A stretch of DNA of 64,000 nt, from NCBI RefSeq assembly GCF_963576615.1, contig NC_088709.1:13460764-13524763 (forward strand), in the 5' to 3' direction. The first letter of the stretch is position 1; the number at the start of each line of letters is the position of its first letter. This document shows positions 1 through 15,400 of the stretch, in pieces. Below the pieces are notes generated by a model. The model was not told where the DNA came from. It did no database searches and was given only the letters and a program-made list of their open reading frames with translations. Source of the DNA: Watersipora subatra (Eukaryota; Bryozoa; Gymnolaemata; Cheilostomatida; Watersiporidae). Both the position numbers and the translations under genes were made by a program.

Positions 1-352
1 CATGTTATGGGATATTAATCAGTAGAATGATTTTCAAAGTCATTTGAGCCAGTCGTCTTTATGATAAATTGTAATCTGGTGCTTTTGGATATTAGTAGCC
101 CCACATCACCTTTTCCACCTAGTTTCTAGACTAAATGTTCTTGGAAAAGCTTACCTTCAGCATAATCATAACCTCCGCTTTGCAGCCTATGTTCGTAATA
201 AGTGAAGAAGTTGTCTCACTTCCTCCATAGAATCCGTTATGTCCATGCTTCACTACAAGCACATGTTAACGCGTTTCAGGTGGGATTTATTGAGACAAAT
301 ACATGTATAAGATTTTGTGGTAATTACATTGCCCACAACTCCTTGTTTTCAG
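1..352. other. Mondo intron, left window edge
   Basis: No exon with a Mondo match was found before 353. The acceptor AG of the first recognised exon is at 351-352. Earlier Mondo exons (start codon, export signal, first conserved regions) must lie left of the window. Confidence 0.6.
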
Positions 353-472
353 TGTGTGGTCTTGGAGGGAAAGTATTGGAAAAGAAGCAACGAGGTGGTT
401 AAGAATGAATACATGAAGTGGAGGGTGTTCTTTAAGGAAAGGATGCAGCAATGGAACCCAGACTACGATCGT
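353..472 (+). CDS. MLXIP: Mondo exon: N-terminal Mondo conserved region
   Basis: Forty codons, phase 0 to 0. It encodes VVLEGKYWKRSNEVV followed by EYMKWRVFFKERM, matching the vertebrate region VVLEGKYWKRRIEVV...YHKWR that takes part in cytoplasmic retention and glucose sensing. The acceptor is tttcag (AG at 351-352) and the donor is GTAAGG at 473. A transposon (505-1420) starts only 32 bp after the donor. Confidence 0.9.
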
Positions 473-3400
473 GTAAGGCTCTGTCAGCTTTTCATTTCAT
501 TTAAAGGTTGACTTGCAACAAAATTCACATTACAGTTTATTTGATATCAAAAGATTCACCATGTCTTACTCTGCTGTGTTGTAGGTGCAAAATATGTGGA
601 AACCTGATTACGAGCTCTTCAAAGCTCAACAACGAACAGTTAATCGCCGCCATCACGAAACTGCCATAGATTAGAATTCCTTTCCAAAATTGCTCAAATG
701 GGACATAGCTGAACAAGATAAGATGGCTTCTGTTTACACTTTCATGCAACCTCATTTGGCGAAATATTTTCACAAATATACTTCACGAATTCAATAAAAC
801 CATGTCTATTGTCCTTACGCGTCTGTTTCATCATCATTGTAATGGTGTCACTTTGAGCACTGATATCTCAAAACCTACCGTAAAAATTCGTTTAATTTTT
901 TAATCTTAGCTCAGAGGAGTGCATATCATCCTCTGATGAACATGACGAGCCTGTTGGTCCCCTGTGATAGTCGACGAAAAATGCTGCAGAAACTATTTGC
1001 GCTGTTTGGCAGGAAGCATGGGTCTCATGATCAGATTACGACTAGACAATTAGACCAAGCCGAAACAAAACTGTAAACTAGCGAGCATCTATATTTGGTA
1101 AGGGCTCTTCGGTAGAACCCAAAGTGTTTGTCCTAAACTAATGCTACGAGAAGTTTTATATTGAGCCTTTTATTGGCCTTTCAATTCATGTGAGAACATC
1201 CCATGTCAAAACAATAACCAAATCGTTTGACTACGTCAGTGAAATAAATTGATTCCAATATACGGCGGTTTTGTGATGGCGACGATTAACTTCGTTTTGA
1301 GCTTTCATGAGGTTGTAATCACATTTCCACATATTTTGCACCTACAACACAGCAGAGTAAGACATGGTGAATCTTTTGATACGAAATAACTGTAATGTGA
1401 ATTTTGTTGCAAGTCAACCTTTAAGATATATTAACAGTTGTTACCGAGTGCTGACCGATACAAAGTCAGCTCTACAAAACATCCCAAGTAGTCAAGTAGC
1501 TTGAATAAGCAACAAATTTATATATGTAATCCCACCCCCCCCCCCTTCCTCCAATTTCACGATCAATGGGACCGGAGTCCCTCCGAATATAGTAAAGTGA
1601 ATTGGAATTTTCTTGATTGACTTTCAGTTTATCTTTCAACTTCAGTCCCAGTACAGTCATACTTCGACTTACGAGCTTAATGCGTTCCGAAACGGAGCTT
1701 GTATGTCAATTTACTTGCATGTTGGTGCAATTTATTTATATATAGAACAATTAAATATATATTAATTGGTTTCCATACTCTAAAAAATGCAAATAAAACA
1801 CTCGCAACGAGATATTGTAACAGAAAAAACATGTTGGTTATTGTCATAATTTACCACATACTTTCAAAAAGCAACAAATAAAAAATAATGCAAGGAAATG
1901 TGATTAATTAAAATGTAAAATTAAATAGGCCTACGTACATACAATAGCAGCTAACGCTGGCATTTGCCAGAGAGGGAGATATAAGCTATCCTTCATTACA
2001 ACAGTTGACTTTGATAAATATAGATTTTATCAAAGTCTTAAAAGACAAACTTAGAAGCACACCTCAAAGCAAACTTTCATTTTTAACTTAATTAACGTAA
2101 CTGAAATTTCTTCGGCGTTCGTAGTTTAAAGTTTCTCGCTGGTTAGCTAATTTTTCCTTTGTTGCGCTCTCACGACTAGCCGGCCGTTTTAAGATAAACC
2201 TATCTAAGGACGTTTGCCTTTGTTGCCCTTTCAACATGTTGCGATTAGGACGAACTCAGGTGTCGTCACAAAGGGTTAATGCACGACCACTAGCCAACTT
2301 GTTCGAATGTCTATTTTTATAGTTTTGATAGACAGAACCGGCCTTTTCACATACGTAGCATCGTTTCAGTTACGCTGTCACCGGCCAATTGTTTATCTTT
2401 TATCCCATGCCTGAGCAATCTCTCCATCAGCGGTCGTGAAGATCGCCACGCCGTTTAGAAACTATGGTTAGTCCTTTTGCGAACTAAATGCCATGAATAT
2501 AATCTTTCTGTTTGATAATTGTGGATGTATTTCTGTCATATTGTTGAGCTAGCTCAATCACGCATACACATTTCGCATATTTTTCAATAATTTTCCGTTT
2601 AATATTATTATGTTATTATTAATTGTTATCATTTGCTTTTTCTTTGCATTATCTTTCATTTTACTGGCAAACTTTCGGTCTACGCACAGCACTTTTAATT
2701 CACATAATTCTGCACTGAAAATCGCGCACAAAAACGTGGTATAAATGTATAACCTGAGCAGTTAAAAAATACAGAGTGATTCTGTTCTCATAAAACACAT
2801 CCGGCATACTTGGCAACTGACTCACGTGCTCGTATCTTAAACATGGCTCGTATGTTAGTTCTAAAATTTGCTTAAAAGCTGGCTCGTATCTCAAGTTTCT
2901 CGTACACTGGAGCACTCGTAAGTTGAAGTACTACTGCATTTTAAGCCGGAGAATACAGTTGTGTATAGTACAGGTGTACTTTAGACTTCATCTGGACTGA
3001 ATATTCGTACTTGTGATTAACCGGGCTCGTTGTGAGGAAGTCACATGTTTGTAAATGTATTTTATGTATGTACATTTAACCATTTTAATTTTTTCAATGT
3101 TTTTAATTAATTTTTACCGATAGTTACAATGATACAAAATGTTTTTCTGGGTTCGCTCAACATTATAATGGCAATTCATCGCTTTGTTCATATATTAGTG
3201 ATCAGAAGGTTAAATTTTAAGAGCCCAACTATTTAATGCTTGAACTTGAAAGTGTGAAATGTTCATTCGTTGATCAGTGATTTCTGAGGGCAGCTGCAAT
3301 AACATAACAGTAGTAGTTTAGTTGTTATTCACGTAGGAAATATAATACATCACCTAAGTCTACCTGCTAGTATAGCTGCCAGAGTAGCTAACAGTATAGC

Positions 3401-6400
3401 TATCTGCTTGACTAGCAGTGTAGCTATCTGTTTGGCTAACAATGATGCTATCCGCAAAAACATGTGGAAAATGGCTAGCATTAGACGGGCGCTAACCCTA
3501 TACAATGGTTCCTCACTTGTCTGAGTTATTGGCCGCCAGCACTGATCACCAAGAGTGAAAAGGTGATAATTAGCATTGGCCCATGGTTTTTCACAAATTT
3601 TAAACCAACCGGAATAATTAAAATACATGGTTCTTGTGTTGCTTGACCTGAAAACACTAGCCTAGATTAGCTTTCTCGCTAAACTTATGGTAAGGGAAAT
3701 ACTGCCGGCATATATTACTGCCAGGTCTATTCTTGTGAATAACCTTTGCGTACGTACGTAGCCAGCAATATACGATAAGCTAATCCAGCTATGTGTGTTT
3801 CCTTACGAAGCTCCGTTATTATTACTCTCAGAGGGTCAGAGGCTAATAGGGTCAGTTGTAGAACTTATGTTGCCCCTGCCTTCGTGTCACACATAACAGA
3901 ACTAGGACTGCTACAAAATCGCCGTTGCGCTATGGTCATGAGCGATGAAACCAGAAGTAGTGACTGCTTGTGTTTCAGCGCTTTAGGTATGCTCTCAAAG
4001 GATTAGATCGAGCGGCCAGAGTTTTGGTGCAGTCGTCAGTGCTCTATGTTAACATACTTGACTGACTCGGTTGAAAATGAAGAAGGGCCAGAAAGTTTGC
4101 TATTTTATTATTTGCTAATACTGAGTAGCAAGGAGAAGATGGGGACGATTAAGGTGTAAACACACTAGGCGATTTTATCGCGAGCGTCATGAGGGCGGAG
4201 ATATCGCTAGCGTGTGCATAAACACACTTGAGCGATTCACTAGCAAGCGATATAATGGGCATGCCCACAAACTGCCAATAAAATTCCGTATCATTAGTTT
4301 CTTCGGAGTTGTTAATAAATTTAGGTCAGTCAATATGGCGCCGTCTAGGCAACAACGTAAACAACTTACGCATTTGTTATTAAACCTATCTCACTTTCAC
4401 GGATTGTACACTGCCTACACTACAAGGAGACATAAGAAAAACGATTATTGCATTTTTAACTGTAATATTTTTCACTATTTTTATGCATATTTTATTTTGT
4501 AGTGGTTTTTTATGTTTAGGCCTAAAGTATTAAATATTTACCGTTCTCAAGATGGTCAATCTGCGCAACGATTGACTCCAAATGTTGGTTTTCAACTTGG
4601 ATTTTTTGCAATTTCTGTTTGTTATGGTGCACATGACTAGGAGTGCTATTATTAAATTTATGAACAATTCAGTGCTCGTTCTGAAGATGTTTCAATATTA
4701 ACAAAATAGCAAATTGTCGCTGATGTACGTTGGTGAACATCGATAAGAAATAATTACCCACCATAAAATGGCATTATGGTAAAATCCAACCAATCGAAAT
4801 GCATCTCGCTAGCGAGAAAGTTGTGTAGAGAAAGTCTAACGTTATCGCTCTGGATGAGCACGCTGGGTGAATTCTAGCGCAGATTAGCGCTACGCAGCGC
4901 GATATTGCTCTAAATATCGCCTAGTGTGTTTATACCTTTATATGAACTATCGCCTGCATTAGAGGTGGGAATTTGGACATTTGCTACAAAAAACCGTTTC
5001 TAGGACAATTTTGTTGTGCTGCTTCGTCTTGATATGTCGACTAGTGCAAAGAACATTTCGGATGCCAGTTTTACTGACAGTGTTAGAGCATCTATTCTAT
5101 AATCTCAAGGTCAAGTAATCGCTGACTCCGACCTATCATTGCGAGCAAATGATAGATTTGCTCGCAATGATAGGTCATTGTGAACAAATCTATCTGTCAA
5201 CCGACATGTCAGAAATATCTGTATAATTGAAAAGTTTAGAAGAGCCAAACCTTTTGATTTGTCCTCTGTCCAGTGTTTGTTAGCAAAATCAAAAGACAAT
5301 GAGTAGACTGAACTATAACAATGGTCTGTGTATGTCTAGCCTAATTTACTAAATGGACTGGTCTGTAATCAGTAATAAACTACGGAATGTCCAGCGTTGC
5401 ATGGGTAACAAAAAAGTTTTTGCACAGAAAATTAATTTTCAATCAACATATATATAACATTCACCATTCTAACTTTTATCCTTCACGTTTCTAACTTCTG
5501 TGAGCTATAAGTTCAATTAAGTTTATCTTATATTTACATAGATTTATAGCATTTTGTGGGAGTCTTGGCACCCATTTTTGCTTCTAGTAAACTGTTTTTT
5601 CTAGTAAATTAGTTGAGTGTGCTAAATGAAGCGTGGGTATTTTAGCCGATTGCCATTAAATATTGATAGGTGTAATAAGTATGTGCGCAATTATTCTATA
5701 GTATCGTAAGTAGGCCGTGTGGCGTAGTGGGCAGTGCGCCTGTCTACAGTTCCCGAGTGTAATTCCAGTGCGAAGCGGTTTTTCAGTTCATAAAACTTTT
5801 GCCATAACTGGACACACGAATGACATGACAAACAAACACTGAGATCTATATCGATAGATTTAATCCTTTCGCTGCTGGAAGTATCATTTTGCTGTTAGTC
5901 CATGACATTATCGGTGTGCAATGAAAGATCTTTTGTAACTTTGTTCTATAAACAATACATTGAGATTAGCTAGAAGTCTGTACCGCATGGTTGAGCCGTT
6001 TACCTGCATGTCGGGAGATCGCAAGGTTTGTCATATGGCGTCACTGGCATGTTATAGCAGGTGCCAGACATTGAGCTGCTGGACAGAGTAGGTCGGGATG
6101 GACAGGATACGATAAACACATTTGTGCAAAACCAGCGCATCAGGGCACATTATTCACCTCCAGAAATCTCCAGAGATGAGTACCATATGGATCTCTCTGA
6201 TGATCTATTTAATACCCTCCAATCGTCTGGCTTTCCATACCAGACTAATCGCGACCTCCTTCATCTCGAATCCTCCGACCTCATGCAACCAGAGCTGATT
6301 GGCTTGGAACCAGACCTGTATTTTTCTGAGCAGTATGCAGCAGAGCCTCTGCAAGGTAAAGCCTACAGTAATTAATGTTGAAATAGATCGCTTTGCTTTT

Positions 6401-9400
6401 CTTCGCTCTTCCTATCGGCCTTTCATCACCTTAAACTTTTATTACAGAGTTAAATGGAAAGGATATTAAAGGTGATTCGCTTGTGTGATTGCTTGTTTAT
6501 TCCATAAGAGCGGTAATCACTGTACTTATCTGCAAGCTGAGTTATTTCGTACAAGTTTTACCTCATCCAATCGCATTCTCTTAGTCTGTTTCTTTGCTGT
6601 ATTCACCATCTCTTATGTCTCTTACTCATCGTCATATCTTCAGCTACGTTCTCTCATGTTCACTTATCATTTTATCCACTCCATATCATACCTCTCGTCT
6701 TACTGTGTCTAATCAGGTCATCAGGCGGTCATGTGATGTCGTATGTCAGCGGCTGGGCTTACATTTTCAGTTTAAACTTGTTTATACGTCCTACAGTTAG
6801 CTAATACCGGTCATACACAGCTAAGACAGTCAAACATTCACATCTTAAGTTTATCCATTGTGACATTACCATCGTATGCAGAAACGTGTCCATTGCAGCA
6901 AAAAAATTTATAAGATTACACTGCATTTCGTTTAATTTGTTTTACAGCCCAAAACCTGTTGCTGAACTTTCAGATTTTTATGCATAGTATTGCAATCATT
7001 TTTTTACGTAGAACTAAATGAAAATTAATTTCTATATAAGGAAATAAATTAACAATGACAATAACCAATAAAAAGCCAGTCTCTGTCACTTCATCCTTTT
7101 GTTCAACTCGCGGTAAGTCTGGTGATGTCTGGGATTCCTTTCATTTACAATCAGATAGTCAGCAGGTTGGTGTTTAAGCGGCTGGTTCACAGGAACTAGA
7201 TGGAATTTTAAAACCAAATAGTGTTAGCGACCTGGCTGAAGGCTTGGAGCATATATGTGTGAAGTTTTGGTGAAATCGGACAAAAATACCTAAGTACACA
7301 GCATTTTTAAGGACAGACACACAATGACAAAGTGGGATTTATTAAAGACGAACTTGCACAGGCTTGTAGTAAATTTTATGAGAAATTATTGGTATTTTTC
7401 TATTATGATTATTTTTTATATTTGAGGCAATTTACTTGCCAGGATGTTCCAAAATTGAAATCAATAAAATTTGATCGTGGTTAAAATGCTCAGATCAAGT
7501 GAAAGCGTGATTATGACGTCGAGAGTTTCAATTCCGCAAAGGGATCGACAGAACAGAGACACGTAACGCTCCAACTTGAACACAATAGCCGATATCAACT
7601 ATTGATAGCAACTAGTGAGGTCATTTCACACTAGTGTTGGGCCGGTATCTAATTTAGTGCTAGATCGGATATCCTTGCACTTTTTTATCGGTTTTCCCGG
7701 TATCGGTATCCTCGGTATTTACCATCTTCGGTATCCTTTGCCAACTAAGAAAGTTCGCTATTGTCGTTCGATATATGGTTTTCAGTGTGTGTTTAAACAT
7801 TGAATGGTTTAAAGTTTAATGGTTTAAACTTTAAACCATAACTGTCACGAACAACTTTTATCGTTGTTGCTAGGTAAATCAGATACGTTGATTCCGATTT
7901 TGTACTCAAAATAAAGATTGGTCTACTAACTTTCAAATTCAGAAAAGCTTTTTTACAGCGTTTTAATTTCTGTCTCAAAAACAACACGGTCGGCACCACA
8001 AGCTCCGCCCATAGATATGTGACGTGTCATAGCTTTTTATAGAAACGGAAGTTGGAATGTTTAGACCGATTTAGAACGATAGCGATGGGTGTCTTAAAAC
8101 CCATTTTTCGCCAAATCCAGCCTGAAAATAATCTCAGTATTTTTTGAAAGGTAGATAACCTGTTTAAAATGGCTCGTAGCTTGTTACAGACTGTTTAATG
8201 GGCTGAACGCCGAGAAAAATGAGCTCAAAAAAGCGCGATTACAACGTTAGCCTGTGATAAAATCGCGCTTTTTTGAGCTTTTAAATTGTTTTAATGTTTT
8301 ATCTACCTTTCACAAAGACTGAGAAGATTTTGAAGGCTGAACTTAGATAAAAATGTGTTTTGAGACACTCATATCTATCATTCTAAATCGGACTAAATAT
8401 CTCCAACTTCTGTTACTAAAACGCTAGGTTACGGCATCAACCCACCGTTTGAGTACAATGATTATAGGATTCATCCGTTTCTGCAATCTGACTTCAGAAG
8501 TACTCTTAACGCATATCTATGCTTCGAGGTTGATTGAGACCATGTCCTACCTGTGAGGAATACTTCAGACAGAAACTATAAGCTTTTTACTCAATGACTG
8601 AACCGAATATTTTAACTAGAGAACTAACCAGAAACCTAATCAAAAGTTTGAAATAACATTTAGCAGCCTGGTGAAAAAACATTCTTTAGTCAGCAGTATA
8701 TTGTAACGGCAAGGAGACTCCTCGTTTTAGCAAGCCAAAAAAGAAAAGAAAGATGGAAATATAAATTTCATGATAGATATTTTTATTGTTTATGCTATTA
8801 AAAAATATAGTTATTAATACAAACGTTATGTATAATAGAGAACAGATAGATAATGGCACACAACAAGCATGTCACAAGGTCGTCGTTAGAGTCTTTATAC
8901 ATCCTCCCATCTTTCGAGAAGAACTCCCAAACCTTCGAGGCTGGTGGCATTATCAATGTAACGTAATATAATAGTAGATACGGTAAGTATGAAAATGTTC
9001 GTTGAATTCGTTTGCCAATGCGCGCTGAGATTAGCATGTTTGTCAAAGAGGCGTTTTTGCAATTAACCATTAACAATCGAAGATTTTCCAGCGCAACAAA
9101 AATCTATCCGGATAACCATTTACCGATAGGCTTTTACGGATAAATACCGATCATATCAAACCGGCTGCGGATAACTAGCTGTCACCGAAAATGATTGGTT
9201 TCCTCGGATACTGAGAATCCCTCTGTGTCGGTAAGAGCGGATAACCAAATACCGGCCCAACACTATTTCACACGTAGTTTTCTTCTGAATATTTTAATTG
9301 GAATGAAGTTTTGTCGATTGAACAGCGGTTAAGTTTTGTCGATTGTAAACTTGAAACATCCTGTCAGTCAGATCACCTCAAACATCAACAACGATCGCAA

Positions 9401-12400
9401 ATGATAGAAAAATGCCGATACTTTCTGATAAATCTACTAAAAGGTTATGTAAGTCCATCTCTAAGTTGGCTGTGTCATTACCCTTATAGTCATGGCTATA
9501 TATAAACACTGTTGGACATTTCTTTACTGCGTCCACTCTCTCTCTCTCTCTCTCTCACAGGGCCTACCGCTTTGCCGTATCCCACTCTTTGTCTATACGT
9601 TGCTCTCACATATGCTCACATCTGGTCATTCTCGTCTGTTATTGTGGCCTTTCCATCAAACCTTTTTTCCAGTAACCTTATGGTTTGTGTGGAGTGGGGT
9701 GACCGCTTACGTGTGGCTACATGACTTATCTTTTCCCTTGGCTTCCTTCCAAACGTTATATTCATTCATGTTAACCTCGGGTTACAGAGCTTCTGGCAGA
9801 TGTCATGCAAATGGATACAAGATTCTCTACTGGACAGAAACGCCCTGGTACGTACAATCATTGATTTGCACAGAGTTTAATAATTAGCATTGGTTTCCAG
9901 GTTAAGAACTTGTGGCAAATACATGTATCATTAAACTAAATTAAAGGTCATTGACCTATACCAGTGGTCATTGATCCGTACTGATAGTGTTTGACCTTGA
10001 CCAGCGATAAAAGAGTTGATTGATTCAGTGAACCTCAGCTTTACACAAAGAGATTAATCGTTGCGCAATATCTACTGACCAATTCTTTTATGTAAATTCA
10101 TTCAGTCAGTATTTGTATGGTTTGTTCATACATAGAACATAGAGCTCCTTTCTCTTCATCTTCTCTTTGATTACTCTGTCTCCTCCGTCTCGGATTCATC
10201 ATCTCGTCTCATTTGTTCTTGACACTAAGCTCGCCCCGAGTTAGTCTTTACGCTTGACCTATTCACTGTGACTTATCGTGCCACTCAAGGCCAGTTAAGA
10301 CATTCACCAGCTTAATGACTACTCGCAAAATGTTTTTTGGACATTTGCAATTCTACTGTTAAATGAGCATGATCAGTTTTTTCGGAGTTATCTCATAGGT
10401 CATGGAAAATTATGCTGAGCACGTTCTTAATTTTCCAAGATTTCTGCGTTAAGCAGTTATGTTGAATGCGCTCTTCCATTTGTAACTTGTGAGGTCAACT
10501 CTTCGTTGTGGTCATATGCATAGCATCAATTAATGGCTTCATATTGGTGTATCTAACACTGTAAATGCTTTTTAAGTTATTCACCAATTGGAATATCCTT
10601 CAGTATAATCCATCCACACTCAATGACGTGAACGACATAAATAGGTTCTTAGCTGTTACAAATCGCATCTCTGTATTTACTCAGAGGAGAGAAGTCTTGT
10701 TTCCAGTACGATTGTTAGTATCTAATATTTTATTCTAGTTCAAATGAGGCAATGCGTAATTTCTGACACACATATTACGGAAACCTTAAGGGGAGATGAA
10801 GATTTATGTATCTGATAAGTTTGAAATAAATATAGACTGTCTCTAGTCAATTAGGAACTCGTAGAGCCCACACGCACTTAGACTACTGTACGCAAAGCTA
10901 ATTTTTTCCAAGATTTGCTCCAGATGTAGGAGCAAATATTTCCATAAGATCACACTGTATATTTTGTTCAAATCGCTTCATAGCCTAAAAAACTAATTAT
11001 TGATGCTTCAAGTAATTACAGATAGCATTAGTACAAATACATTAAATAGATGTGTATAAAAGTAAGCAATAATAATTAAGAGGCTTTTATTATTGCTTTA
11101 CCATGAGGACCTGATAATGGAAGTGTAGGTCGTTCACTGCATAGGTTGGAGGTAGAGGTGATGGCAGAGCTATGCCGTGCAGTCTTTTTGGTGTAGTCTA
11201 GGTGTAATCTAATGTCTAGGTGAAGTCTAATGTTCAGGTGAAGTCTAATGTCTAGGCGTAGTCTAATATCTAGGCGTAGTCTAATATCTAGGTGTAGTCT
11301 AATGTTTAGGTGAAGCCTAATGTCTAGCTGTAGTCTAATGTCTAGGTCATGTCTAATGTCTAGGTCATGTCTAATGTCTAGGTCAAGTCTAATGTCTAGG
11401 TCAAGTCTAATGTCTAGGTCAAGTCTAATGTCTAGGTGTAGTCTAATGTCTAGGTGAGGTTACTGTTTCATTTTGAATTTTTACTAACCTTTGACCACTT
11501 ACAAAACTGCAATTTTTGAACAACTTCTAACAGTCGTGTTCTTGAAAGTACCTTAGGTATAGATTCAAATATTTGTTCAAACATGAAGTTTTACGTTTGA
11601 ACTTCGTACAGTGATATGATCGTACACGTTAATAGAGGTTCAGCTGTATTGTTCATTCGATCTCTTTATTCAGTCCTAGTATTTGCTCAGTCTCCGGTGT
11701 TCTAGCATGCTGAATTAATTTTATCATGCTGTATGACTTTTGTGCATTTTATGACAAAACAAATTCAAAAATTATACTTGTTTTCAGATTTGCCGACAGA
11801 CTTATTTGTTATCAAATCACCTTAAAAACTGTTTGTGTATTTCATGCACTCTCTTTTACACGTCTACCTTATTGGTTAGTTCGCGCAAGGAAGGAACCGA
11901 GATGAAACTTTCTGCGACCAACTTTTTTCTAGTCGTTCTGTTATCTCACCGATTCAGCAAGCTATATATAGAACCTACGCAGATATCATCTTGCTTTAGT
12001 ATCTTTTGGATTTCATATAAATTGTCAACAGACACTTCTTAGTATCAGCTTACTATTAACTATAATTTACCGAATAACAGCGTTATAGATGAAGGTATGG
12101 ATTGAGGAGTGCGTATGTTTATTTTCATGTTTCATGTCCTACAGATATGGCATGCGTTTTTTCATATCAATTTAGTTGATGGCATCTCGTTCATTACAGA
12201 ATCATTTCACAACTATCAGAACCTGTGTGCATAGACTACAAATTGTAGAGAAATGGCTTTCTTTTCTATGAACAAGTGATCAATAGCTTAGATCTAGCTG
12301 CGTCCAATCATATCGAACCTCTCTCCTAACGATTTTATGAAACCTGACTTTGTTTGATCAGGAAACCTTGAAAGGTTCATCACTTTGGACCAAACAATTT

Positions 12401-15400
12401 CTCAAAAGGTTTTGTCTCAGGTTTCATCGTATGTTTTATGGATTCATGATTACTACTTGCCTTTTCCGCTTTAATAACCCATTTCCTTGAGCATTAGTTT
12501 TTCCGTCAACAGTAAATAGTATATTTTCAATTGTTCAATGAATGTTCTCACCCCAAGTATTTGTTTATTATATAATATGTAAGATGATTTGGCAAGGTTT
12601 TGATGAACTGACAGCCTATTAAGTCTTTATTAACGGTTGCTGGAGACCTAATGTGTGTATACTGGTAGAAACATGTACCAATCAACAAACGCATCTTAGC
12701 CAGTCAAAATAGCTGAAATGCTTTTGTATAAACCTTTATGATAGCACATATGACACACGTGCTCAACATGAAATATTGCTTGTTTGTGTAGGGCGTTTCA
12801 GAAAAATCATGCTGAAACCCGTAATTTTTGGATGCTCACAAAAATGTTTGCAAACGGTTTAGAGAATCTAGTGGCTTGGAGTTGTCAGTTCACTTTTCTT
12901 GGACAAAAATTAAATTTTGAAAAGCGTTTAGCAAGTTTCCTAACAGATGTTGCCCCATATATTACTCTAATGTGTTTAATTTACATTGCACTTTCAGATG
13001 TTGGCTTATCGGATGTTCACCTTTTTTCCCTCCTATGGCACCGAATTAAAAGGCCAGCCAGATGTATTTTGAACAACTGCCAAGCCTCGAGCTAATTCGA
13101 ATGTGTTTTATTCGTAAGTTATTTTGTTGTAGTGCTCGCCGAGTCACAGTTTTTGTCAAATATGGCCCTTCCTCCTGCCTACCCTGCAGTAAAACGCTCA
13201 AGGTCAAATAATCTACAATTGAGTGCTTCTGCCACAAACAGTTGCACTGACCCACTCGTAGACAATACTATCGACAACTTCCATCCCACTGCCTTCACAC
13301 CCTCACCACAATTTGACTTGCCTCCTGTTACCAGCATGCCACTCCAAACTCAGAATACCATTTTACGTCAGAATACCTATTCCCCACAAGTACCAGCTCA
13401 AGGCGATTACTCTGGCACTGCTGTATCAACACATACCTCCCGACTCTCTGATGTCAACTACCAACGTGCCAATTCAGTAACCTCTAGTCTAGACTACAGC
13501 TGTGGTTCTACTTGCGTGACGTCAGGCAACAACTCCTATAATATGTCAGACTGCTCGCACAACTTAATTTCATCGTCTCAGATTCACTCCGCCCAGTCGT
13601 ATCCAGTCGATAGTTCTTACGCAAATTCATTCACTGTAAACTCGGGTGTACTAAACCATACTGGAGGAGGTTACGCCACTACTAGCTTAACAACAGCTGG
13701 TGGAATTCAGCAAACGAGTCTTGCATCTGATACCCTTCATAGCAGCGGTGGTCTACCATCACCAACAGACCAGGGTGAATTTAAGAAGCCAGAGGTAGGT
13801 TTGACTGGTTGCATCTCTCCTCAAGTTCATCGACGAAGTGTTCAAATATGGTTTACGTAGTTGCTGTTTTCCGAGTCGAGCATAAAGCACAGCGTTCAGT
13901 CATGGTGTCAGGTGGTAGGTGGTATTAATCGGAGTCATGCAATCTGTTTCAGGCAAAGATAGCTAAACCAGGCAATGACACCAAGTCATCCTTTCTCACC
14001 AAGTTACTAGGAAAACCGCTAGACAAGGAATCACAGGAGCCAGCATCTCTAGCCAGTACACCGATTCATCCTGTCTACTTTCCTGCCTTCACTCCAATAG
14101 TATGTTCACTTATTAGTACCAGCTCGCCATTTCAGTAAAGCGAACTTTATACTATTTGGTCATAAATAGTTGTTTAGATGCCAGCATTGTTTACTCATTG
14201 CCTATTAAGCGGCTTTTAGTATGTCTAATGTGTCGATTGGTTGATTTATGTGGAAAAGCCATTTTATTAAAATGTGATACATGTTACTATAATAACTGCC
14301 AGATCCCTCCATCCGTTGCATTGTGGGATTCAAACCTGAGACATTCACCTCGGTGGACCAACACCTCAACATTGGTGCCAATCTACCGCCTTGCGACTTT
14401 TGAGAATAATTGTGCAGCTAATTATTCTTTGTTCCTTATCTGCAAACCTGACGATCACTCATGGCACACTAGATTCTCAGGTACTATTATATTTAAAAAG
14501 TACCGTAAAATCTCTCATTGAACACCACCTCTAGTTAAATGCCACCTCTATTTGACTGCCACTATGGGAGATGGGTTGAAAAATAAAGCGCCACCCTTTA
14601 ATTAAATGCCACCTCCATTTGACTGCCACTTTGACAATCTTTGATCTTTACGAACCCATAATAGCGATTGATCAGTAGAAAAGTGTCCACAAAATCGTAT
14701 TAATAATTAATCATTTACATTAATAACAATTAATTCTCTCGTTGTCCAACTTCAAGGCTTCTCATTTTTTCATTACAACTTTAAAAGCAAGACCGTAGAA
14801 ATAATTAATAACTTTATCAGGCTAATAGTAGTTCCTTGTTAAATGTGGTCTTGATACTTCAAAGTACAGTCAAACATGGATAACTCGAACTTCACGGGAC
14901 CGAGCAAAAGTGTTCGAATTATCAGAGCGTTCAAGTTATCAGAGCACTGTCACAAGTCCATATATTTACTTATTTATTAAAAGATACATGTACATATGCA
15001 AACTATAATATAAATCAAAAGCACAAATGGCTTGTTTCAAATTAAATGCTTCTAATGTAAAGTTTAAAACGTTTTTATCAAAAAGTATAGAGATTTTTCT
15101 ATCACTTGAGATTGGTTTGTTGTTTGAGGTGATGTTATTGCCAGGACGTTTTTTTAGATTGACATTGACAAAACTTGATCGTTGTTGAAATGCTCAAAAG
15201 AAAAGACATCTTTTTCTTTTGAGCGTTTTACCCACGATCAATTTTGCCGATTTTTCTTGAAGTTTATGCAACTTCAAGAAAAAGTTACCAAAGAAAAATC
15301 CCTTACTTTACCTGGGATTCGTTAAGAGCAACACTCCGAGGCAGTTCAATTAAAAGCTTTACGAGGTTTAACGGTACACTGTATATCACTCACGCTTTTT

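Noticed and set aside
5700..5795. tRNA gene
   Set aside because: The A box is good, but the B box is poor and no cloverleaf can be drawn; better read as a SINE head.
9492..9887. 131-codon plus-strand frame
   Set aside because: It runs over a TC microsatellite and across a probable Mondo exon in another frame; there is no family match.
11788..11824. Possible extra Mondo exon after ttttcag at 11787
   Set aside because: The phase fits, but there is no acceptable donor before the stop.
12784..13095. 103-codon plus-strand frame just before a Mondo exon
   Set aside because: It ends before the acceptor at 13131-13132, is in an intron, and has no family match.
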